Below, one piece after another: positions 1 to 4,647 of a DNA stretch of 8,146 nucleotides (its first letter is position 1; each line of letters opens with the position of its first letter). Below the pieces are notes generated by a model. It had not been told where the DNA came from. It saw nothing but the letters and a program-made list of their open reading frames with translations, and did no database searches. The position numbers were made by a program, and so were the translations under genes. The stretch is from Candidatus Iainarchaeum sp. (lineage in GTDB: Archaea > Iainarchaeota > Iainarchaeia > Iainarchaeales > DTGL01), in NCBI GenBank assembly GCA_017608995.1, contig JAFCEU010000029.1, forward strand, positions 1-8,146. The letters are read 5' to 3'.

Positions 1-20
1 TTTGACGAAATGATGTGATT

Positions 21-586
21 TTAGCACAATCTATTTTTTGGCCTTTTCCTCCCCATTGATGCAAGGCACTCTGCCATTTTTTCCTCTTTAAGCCCTATTT
101 CTACTAAGTCGACCATCTCTCGCTTTTTTGTTATTTTCTTTGTTCGCTCTATAATCTCATCAACCCTTTCAGGCACAACCCCGACAACCCTATAACCAAG
201 CTTTTTCGCTCTTAAAAACAATTCAAAGTAGTACATTCTTCCAGGGCTTGCTTTAGCAAGAATTTCCCTTGCCTTTTCTTTCCCATATTTGCGACTTGCG
301 AGAGCTAATAAAGTTAGGAGCTTGTTCTCAGCTTCCCTTTCGCCTTTGGGAAGCCCTCAGGTAATTTAAACTTTTCTGGAAGAACCCCGTTAATCGCTTT
401 TTCATACAAATTGAACATCTCTATTCTGAATTGTGGAATATCAAGGCCCAATCTGTCTCCAGGCCTCAAGTAGGATTTCAACAGCTTAGCGGCCTTCTCT
501 ACTTCCTCTAAGTGAATTTTCCTATTTTTTTCTATAAAAGGAGCGTAATGGTTTACTCCAACAAGAATGATCTCCCTAATAGCCAT
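21..586 (-). pseudogene. Frame-split gene of unknown function (188 aa if joined by a -1 shift)
   Basis: I do not recognise this protein. The first frame starts at the ATG at 584-586 and reads 79 sensible codons to a Phe ending at 350. It then continues for only 11 out-of-character residues to a stop at 314-316. The frame one base back stays open from 350 to the TAA at 21-23 and has a similar charged alpha/beta composition, so both halves look like one protein of about 188 residues. The N-terminus has a beta strand and a GVNHY motif (residues 10-14), then a helix and a PGDRLGLDIP segment (42-51). The C-terminal half has a predicted helix and strand around 119-137 and a Lys/Glu-rich tail. The GxxH-type start loosely recalls TraB/ChaN-like folds, but this is weak. 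There is no Shine-Dalgarno, and an A/T box sits about 25 bases upstream. It may be a decayed gene, a sequencing deletion, or a gene using -1 recoding at CCCAAAG. Confidence 0.6.
331..354 (-). repeat. Perfect 7-bp inverted repeat at the frameshift point
   Basis: GCTTCCC at 331-337 and GGGAAGC at 348-354 are perfect inverted repeats around a 10-base spacer. In the minus-strand transcript they form a 7-bp hairpin with an AAAGGCGAAA loop. The three C residues of the slippery-like heptamer CCCAAAG (350 to 344 on the minus strand) lie in the 5' arm. The hairpin therefore coincides with the place where the reading frame changes. It may cause polymerase or sequencing slippage, or influence recoding. 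A classical recoding stem would lie downstream of the heptamer, not over it. Confidence 0.6.
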
Positions 587-677
587 AAAAAACTAGTGCT
601 TAAACTCTTTTTAACACCTATTTTTCATAGAGTGCGCAACTTCATTTTTTAATAATTGGGTTTTATTTCATTTCTTT
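587..677. promoter_or_regulatory. Divergent promoter gap for the frame-split gene and the methyltransferase
   Basis: This 91-bp gap lies between two divergent starts and is mostly A/T. On the plus strand a TTTTTTAATAATT stretch (645-657) is centred about 28 bases before the ATG at 678. On the minus strand a GTTAAAAAGAG-like box (605-615) is centred about 25 bases before the ATG at 586. Neither start has a purine-rich ribosome binding site. This fits archaeal leaderless or near-leaderless transcripts with the TATA box near -27. Two copies of AGTGC (595-599 and 631-635) also occur here. The boxes are inferred from composition and spacing only. Confidence 0.4.
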
Positions 678-1490
678 ATGGGTTCTGAGCAAATTAGAGA
701 TTTCTATGAAAATTTCCCTTATCCGAGTAAAAAAATCAAATCGACTAAATCACTTTATAATAACGCTGCTTGGCTCACCGCATTGGTAGATAAAAAACCA
801 AATGATTTTAAAAAGAATGAGCGCATACTTGACGCTGGCTGCGGCACAGCTGAGTTCACCTGCGGCTTTGCTCTGGGCAAGGCAAAAGTTTTGGGAATCG
901 ATATAAGCGAACGCTCTCTTGCCAAAGCAAAAGCTTTAGCAAAAAGATTTAATCTAAAAAACGTCTCATTCAAAAGAATGGATGTTCTTGATAATAATCT
1001 GCCTAGGGAATACTTTGATTATATTTTTGCCATCGGTGTTTTACACCATACTGAAAATCCAAAGCAGGCTTTTAGTAAGCTCGTTAGGTTGTTAAAACCC
1101 GGCGGCTTTATAGTAGTGGGTTTATACAACAGATACAGCAGAATGCCTGTTATGCTAAAAAGATTTTTACTTTTTCTTTTAGCTGGTAATGATTTGGAGA
1201 AAAGAGTCGCTCTCGCAAATAAACTTTTCTATAACAGCAAACCTCTAACTGAACAGCGAAAAATTTGGCTAGCGGATAAATACGCAAACCCTTTAGAGAA
1301 AACAATTTCTTTTAATGAGGTTTTACAATGGTTCCGAGAAAACAATATTGAATTTTATAAATCAAAACCGCCTGTCGAATCTCTAAGCAGAATTGGACTT
1401 TTTATATCGCAGTTCTCTTGGATGCTCCAAGGGATAAGCTTCTTCAGCATCTCTGGAAGAAAGGTAGGAAAGTTAGCTAGCATTACATAA
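678..1490 (+). CDS. Class I SAM-dependent methyltransferase, substrate unknown
   Basis: This 270-aa protein has a complete Rossmann methyltransferase core. Motif I is LDAGCGTAEF (51-60), the acidic residue that contacts the SAM ribose is in GIDIS (73-77), and motif II ends in the GVLHHTENP segment (120-128). A post-II LLKPGGF loop follows at 138-144. A FYENFPYP motif (9-16) precedes the core; similar Tyr-x-x-x-Pro-Tyr-Pro starts occur in several uncharacterised methyltransferases. The C-terminal 120 residues form a helical extension with DKYANPLEKTISFNEVLQWF (200-219) and a final SGRK, a layout shared with unassigned archaeal methyltransferases. The substrate (small molecule, lipid or RNA) cannot be inferred. 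The ATG at 678 has no Shine-Dalgarno and is placed for a leaderless transcript. The gene stands alone on this strand, and its last 18 bases overlap the convergent small membrane-protein gene. Confidence 0.88.
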   Translation: MGSEQIRDFYENFPYPSKKIKSTKSLYNNAAWLTALVDKKPNDFKKNERILDAGCGTAEFTCGFALGKAKVLGIDISERSLAKAKALAKRFNLKNVSFKRMDVLDNNLPREYFDYIFAIGVLHHTENPKQAFSKLVRLLKPGGFIVVGLYNRYSRMPVMLKRFLLFLLAGNDLEKRVALANKLFYNSKPLTEQRKIWLADKYANPLEKTISFNEVLQWFRENNIEFYKSKPPVESLSRIGLFISQFSWMLQGISFFSISGRKVGKLASIT

Positions 1491-1637
1491 CTTCCGCCAG
1501 AAGTAGTAAAAATACCCAAACCACAAAAACCATAGAAGCCAGATGTAATTGTGTGTATAAAACGCCTGAAAGCCTAGAAAACCAAGGAATCCCAAGAAGC
1601 CCTTCATCCACTCTTTTTTGTGTGATTCTTTCTCCAT
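1473..1637 (-). CDS. Small hydrophobic membrane protein (54 aa) with a GFLGFLGFLGF repeat
   Basis: The ATG at 1635-1637 is preceded by GGAGG with a 7-base spacer, a near-perfect Shine-Dalgarno, so this start is much better than the longer open frame that runs up into the tRNA. The protein has a charged head (residues 1-12), a Gly/Phe/Leu-rich segment GFLGFLGFLGFQAF (13-26), a short polar loop with THN, and a second hydrophobic span of about 17 residues dominated by Trp, Phe and Tyr (32-48). It ends in RKLCNAS. This suggests a two-helix membrane miniprotein, probably with the charged ends in the cytoplasm. The pattern recalls small GFLGFLG proteins such as DUF3796-like families, but I cannot assign a family. 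The gene starts 29 bases after the tRNA-Arg and may be cotranscribed with it. Its end overlaps the methyltransferase gene by 18 bases in the convergent orientation. Confidence 0.72.
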   Translation of the reverse strand: MEKESHKKEWMKGFLGFLGFLGFQAFYTHNYIWLLWFLWFGYFYYFWRKLCNAS

Positions 1638-1640
1638 ACC

Positions 1641-1649
1641 GTTTCCTCC
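1641..1649 (-). promoter_or_regulatory. Strong Shine-Dalgarno of the 54-aa membrane protein
   Basis: Read on the minus strand, GGAGG is followed by AAACGGT and then ATG. This complements the archaeal 16S 3' end and decides the start of the small gene. The 7-base spacer matches those seen for nrdD (GGGGG then CTTTGGT) and for the kinase-like gene (AGG then TGATCTC). Confidence 0.7.
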
Positions 1650-1665
1650 AAACAAAAAGCCAAAG

Positions 1666-1760
1666 CGGACCCGGAGGGATTCGAACCCTCGACACCCGGC
1701 TCGCTCCAAGCTCGTTCGAGCTTAGGAGGCCGGTGCTCTGTCCAGCTGAGCTACGGGCCC
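1666..1760 (-). tRNA. tRNA-Arg (anticodon CCT), intron-containing
   Basis: The minus strand folds into a full cloverleaf. The acceptor stem is GGGCCCG with CGGGTCC (one G-U pair), the D stem is GCTC/GAGC, the anticodon stem is CCGGC/GCCGG, and the T stem is GAGGG/CCCTC around loop TTCGAAT. Spliced, the anticodon loop reads CTCCTAA, giving anticodon CCT (1726-1724), which reads AGG. A20 and C35, the usual arginine identity elements, are present, and the discriminator is G at 1666. CCA is not encoded. A 21-nt intron at the canonical 37/38 position gives a 95-nt precursor and a 74-nt mature tRNA. A TATA-like box lies about 30 bases upstream. A T-run (CTTTTTG on the minus strand) follows the gene, then the ribosome binding site of the small membrane protein. 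Confidence 0.95.
1702..1722 (-). other. tRNA-Arg intron (21 nt, position 37/38)
   Basis: The extra 21 bases sit between A37 (1723) and A38 (1701). Loop bases CTCC (32-35) pair with intron GGAG (1707-1704), giving the four-pair central helix expected for the archaeal splicing endonuclease. On the 3' side the unpaired CGA gives a canonical three-base bulge cut as CG/A. On the 5' side, TAA could be the matching bulge cut as TA/A, but AA can also pair with the TT at 1709-1708, leaving only U36 bulged. The intron core is a GCTC-GAAC-GAGC hairpin. Moving the intron by one base gives the same mature tRNA. Confidence 0.85.
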
Positions 1761-1782
1761 TAATACAAAAAAATTGTATGGA

Positions 1783-1796
1783 GAACTTTTTAAATG
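1783..1796 (-). promoter_or_regulatory. TATA box of tRNA-Arg
   Basis: On the minus strand a CATTTAAAAAGTTC element lies about 30 bases before the first base of the tRNA. This matches the archaeal box A position for a transcript starting a few bases upstream of the mature 5' end. The same promoter could serve the small membrane-protein gene downstream. Confidence 0.55.
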
Positions 1797-1812
1797 AAAG
1801 GCATCATTGCTT

Positions 1813-2766
1813 TTAAGTGGCTTTTTCTTTCCTTCTTTTTCTACTTTCTTTCCATTTTGCAAGTGCCCTCTCAAATATTTTATCTGGTTCATTGCGCATA
1901 AGTCGTATATTTTCAAGAAGCACTTCCCGAGGTAATTTTTCGTGTAAATATCGAATCCCCTTTCTTGTAAGTCCACTGTTTTCTTCTAATAGGTTGTTTT
2001 CTATAAAAAATCGTTCTCTTTCTTTAAGCTTCCCCATATTCCAATTTTTGGGAGGGTCTGCGAAGAGCAAAATTAAACCATCCGCTCCGTGGCGTTTGAA
2101 ATACTCTTTACTCACATATCTAAGATAGGTTCCCCAAGCACTGCCTGCGATAAATGCTGGCAACCCTACTTTTGGGTTTATAATTGCTAGTAGCATCAGA
2201 GGAGCCACATATGCCTGAGAATCAATGAATAATTCTGGTTTGCTTAGATGGACCTTTGCAGAAGGTTCTTTTCCAGCTAATGATGCAAACGTTCTTTTCA
2301 TTTTTCCTATTGTTAGATTGTACAGAGCTGCTTTAACCTTAGAAATAAGCCTTCTATGTGGATAATATTTTTTCACCTCTTTCAATGTCTTTGTTTGTGA
2401 TAATAAATGCTGCAAACTATGCAATAATTCCTCCTCAATCTCTGCAGCACCCATCTTAACCTCTCTTTTAAACAGCAGAGCCCCTGCTCTGCTACTTGTT
2501 CTCGGTTTTAGTTTTATTTCATGGGTGAAAGGGCTATACGATGCTCTGGTGATGGAAAAAATCCCATAATCGTGTTTTGTTCTAAATGGCAGTAATTCTT
2601 TTAGAGGAACCCCATAGATTTGCGATAATCGCAAATACGCTTGTTCCGCTATCGGTGTTAAATGCCTGCGCTCGAATCTTTCGCCCCTTTTTGGAATAGG
2701 GACTTTCTTGAGCGCCCTAGATCTCTTCCCACTAGTTGTTTTGCTTCTTCTCCATCTCAGACGCAT
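1813..2766 (-). CDS. Hypothetical protein (317 aa) with an EEELLHSLQH metallopeptidase-like motif
   Basis: I cannot assign a family. The N-terminus is very basic (residues 1-35 carry many Arg and Lys), which suggests nucleic-acid or membrane-surface binding. Residues 36-60 look helical and 66-88 like strands. EEELLHSLQH (111-120) resembles the active helix of zinc metallopeptidases (HExxH), but the first His is Glu. A later FIDSQAYVAP (180-189) sits where such folds often carry a third ligand (ExxAY). A hydrophobic stretch follows (about 188-212), either one membrane helix or a buried helix pair. Residues 251-275 (ENNLLEENSGLTRKGIRYL) look like part of a winged helix. The tail is Lys/Arg-rich again. 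The ATG at 2766 has no ribosome binding site, and a TTTAAATTAAA box about 30 bases upstream fits a leaderless transcript. It is probably a real gene, divergent from the m5U methyltransferase gene. Confidence 0.8.
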   Translation of the reverse strand: MRLRWRRSKTTSGKRSRALKKVPIPKRGERFERRHLTPIAEQAYLRLSQIYGVPLKELLPFRTKHDYGIFSITRASYSPFTHEIKLKPRTSSRAGALLFKREVKMGAAEIEEELLHSLQHLLSQTKTLKEVKKYYPHRRLISKVKAALYNLTIGKMKRTFASLAGKEPSAKVHLSKPELFIDSQAYVAPLMLLAIINPKVGLPAFIAGSAWGTYLRYVSKEYFKRHGADGLILLFADPPKNWNMGKLKERERFFIENNLLEENSGLTRKGIRYLHEKLPREVLLENIRLMRNEPDKIFERALAKWKESRKRRKEKAT

Positions 2767-2827
2767 AAAAGACTTAAGTGCACGAATTATTTTAATTTAA
2801 ACTTATACTTCTTTTTACAGTGATTAT
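2767..2827. promoter_or_regulatory. 61-bp divergent promoter with one central AT box
   Basis: TTTAATTTAAA at 2791-2801 lies about 30 bases from both the minus-strand ATG at 2766 and the plus-strand ATG at 2828. It is nearly palindromic (its complement reads TTTAAATTAAA), so one box could direct transcription both ways. For the plus gene ACTTATA (2801-2807) is an alternative. Before 2828 the leader reads GTGATTAT-ATG, which can pair with the end of the archaeal anti-Shine-Dalgarno. An AAGTGC motif is at 2776-2781. Support is from spacing and composition only. Confidence 0.4.
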
Positions 2828-3946
2828 ATGCTCGCGCTTAAGGTTCCAGAAGATGCTTGCAAAAGAGAAGCAAAATGCAAACACTTTGGTATTTGCGGTG
2901 GCTGCAGCTATCAGCACATCTGCTACAAAGACCAGCTCAAGATGAAAAAAGAGTTTTTGGAAAAACTTTTTGAGCGCGAAATAAAAATAATGCCTTCGCC
3001 TAAAGAATTCTTCTACCGCAATAAAATTGAATTAGTTTACGCATTTAATAAATTGGGTTTGCGCGAGAAGGGAACCTATAAGCGAGTTGTCGATTTACAA
3101 GAATGTTGCTTGCATTCTGAGAAAGTGAAAAAGATACTGCCAGAGCTACATGAATTATTTAAAGAACACAAAATAGAAAGCTATGATTATTTGAGACACA
3201 AAGGCTATTTGCGCTATGTTGTATTAAGGCATGCAAAATTTTCTAACCAGCATATGATAAATTTTGTAACAGCAAACGAAGCACCAACAATAAGCAAGGT
3301 TGCAGAATCTCTTAAAGGGGATTTTGATTCCATTGTTTGGAGCATAAATTCACGCAAAGCAGATACGAGCTTTGGCGCTGTGCAGCAGTTTTGGAACAGC
3401 GCACATATAGAAGAGTGCTTTGAGGATATTAAATTTAGGATTGGAGCAAACACCTTCTCTCAGAATAACAGCTACGTTGCTTTGCAAATATATCGCAAAA
3501 TAAAAGAGCGTGCTTCTGGCAAGGTGCTTGACCTTTATGCTGGCTGTGCAACTATATCTACATTTATTGCAGAGGAATGCGATTATGTTGAGGCAGTAGA
3601 AATAAATAGCGAAGCTATAGATTACGGCCATGCAAATTTACACATTAATGATATAACAAACGTTAAGCTTTTACAGCAGGACGTTTACGCTTATCTTAAA
3701 AATAAGCAGAGTCTTGATTTCGATTGCGTGATTTTGGATCCGCCAAGAGCTGGTTTGGAGAGAGCATTCAAGCACATATTGCGCTTAAAACCAAAGAACA
3801 TCATTTACCTTTCCTGTAACCCAGTAGTGTTCAGGCGCGAACTCTTCTTCTTCAAAAAGTTCTATAAAGTTTCCGAGATGCTCGCATACGATATGTTCCC
3901 GCAAACCCCGCATATAGAGCTATTTTGCGTTCTTGAGAGAAAATAG
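2828..3946 (+). CDS. RumA/TrmA-type (uracil-5-)-methyltransferase, probably tRNA m5U54 or 23S rRNA
   Basis: This enzyme transfers a methyl group from SAM to C5 of a uridine in RNA. The N-terminus carries C17-x5-C23-x2-C26 and a CC pair at 93-94, the layout of the four cysteines that bind a 4Fe-4S cluster in RumA/RlmD enzymes. The C-terminal half has SAM motif I LDLYAGCATIS (234-244), the acidic residue in EAVEIN (255-260), DPPRAGL (304-310), and SCNP (329-332) with C330 as the likely nucleophile. HIE at 362-364 supplies the general base. At 372 aa it has no room for an N-terminal TRAM domain before the cluster cysteines. Archaeal members characterised in Pyrococcus include the tRNA U54 enzyme (TrmU54) and a 23S rRNA enzyme. 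Sequence alone does not separate the two here, so no symbol is given. The gene is monocistronic and its TAG directly abuts the nrdG stop. Confidence 0.9.
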   Translation: MLALKVPEDACKREAKCKHFGICGGCSYQHICYKDQLKMKKEFLEKLFEREIKIMPSPKEFFYRNKIELVYAFNKLGLREKGTYKRVVDLQECCLHSEKVKKILPELHELFKEHKIESYDYLRHKGYLRYVVLRHAKFSNQHMINFVTANEAPTISKVAESLKGDFDSIVWSINSRKADTSFGAVQQFWNSAHIEECFEDIKFRIGANTFSQNNSYVALQIYRKIKERASGKVLDLYAGCATISTFIAEECDYVEAVEINSEAIDYGHANLHINDITNVKLLQQDVYAYLKNKQSLDFDCVILDPPRAGLERAFKHILRLKPKNIIYLSCNPVVFRRELFFFKKFYKVSEMLAYDMFPQTPHIELFCVLERK

Positions 3947-4642
3947 TTACACTCCTCTAATTCCAACCTTCTTCACATATTTCTTCATAATTTCAGCCAT
4001 TTCCTGCAATTTTTCTTTCGGATAAGGCGCTATTTTTTCGAACTCCGGATTTAGCAGGGGCACATCATTCACAAACTGCTGCAAATAATATGCTTTCGCT
4101 CCTTTGATCAGTTCACCTATTTTGTGCATATCCTCAAGCTCAATTATTTTTGGCACAACTGTGCTTCGGAATTCATAATCTGTGCGTCCTTTAAGCAGCA
4201 ACGCTATGCTTTCCTTTATCGCCTGTTTGTTTACGTTTACGCCTGCCGCAATATCATACTTCTCCAGGGATGCTTTTATATCCATCGCAACATAATCCAC
4301 AAGCTTCGCATCTATAAGCTCCCTTATAAAATCAGGCATACTTCCATTTGTATCGAGCTTTATTTTATAGCCCAAAGCCTTAACTTTCGGTAGAAATTCC
4401 TTTAGCTCAGTATGCAGAGTGGGCTCGCCGCCAGTAATACAAACCCCCTGCAATACCTTCTTTCTTTTTTCAAGAAACGCTAACACTTCCTGCTCCTCTA
4501 TTACGTTAGTTTCCTTTTCAAGTACAAGTACGCTATTCTGGCAGAAAGGGCAGCGAAAATTGCATTTATCTACAAAAAGCGTGCATGCCACTTTGCCAGG
4601 ATAATCTATGAGCGTTGTTTTCTGAAGTCCACGGAAAATCAT
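3947..4642 (-). CDS. nrdG: Anaerobic ribonucleoside-triphosphate reductase activating protein (radical SAM)
   Basis: This 231-aa radical-SAM enzyme would generate the glycyl radical on NrdD. The cluster motif is C27-NFR-C31-PF-C34 (CxxxCxxC). A SAM-binding GGEP follows at 71-74, then LDTNG (96-100) and a MDIKA motif (120-124). The start FRGLQKTTLIDYPGK (3-17) is typical of archaeal and clostridial NrdG proteins. The ATG at 4640-4642 is only 5 bases after the nrdD stop, and GGAAG inside the end of nrdD lies 8 bases before it, so the two genes are one operon and probably translationally coupled. No extra ferredoxin-like cysteine clusters are seen. PflA-type activases share the fold, but the nrdD neighbour settles the assignment. 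Confidence 0.95.
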   Translation of the reverse strand: MIFRGLQKTTLIDYPGKVACTLFVDKCNFRCPFCQNSVLVLEKETNVIEEQEVLAFLEKRKKVLQGVCITGGEPTLHTELKEFLPKVKALGYKIKLDTNGSMPDFIRELIDAKLVDYVAMDIKASLEKYDIAAGVNVNKQAIKESIALLLKGRTDYEFRSTVVPKIIELEDMHKIGELIKGAKAYYLQQFVNDVPLLNPEFEKIAPYPKEKLQEMAEIMKKYVKKVGIRGV

Positions 4643-4647
4643 CAGAA

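Noticed and set aside
1483..1709. Longer minus-strand frames beginning inside the tRNA (MERAGCRGFESLRVRF..., MSRVRIPPGP...)
   Set aside because: Their N-terminal parts are tRNA sequence in translation. Only the portion from the ATG at 1637, with its own ribosome binding site, is supported.
1722..1976. 84-aa minus-strand reading frame ending in GPVAQLDRAPAS
   Set aside because: That ending is the familiar artefact of translating a tRNA gene; the frame crosses tRNA-Arg and the end of the 317-aa gene.
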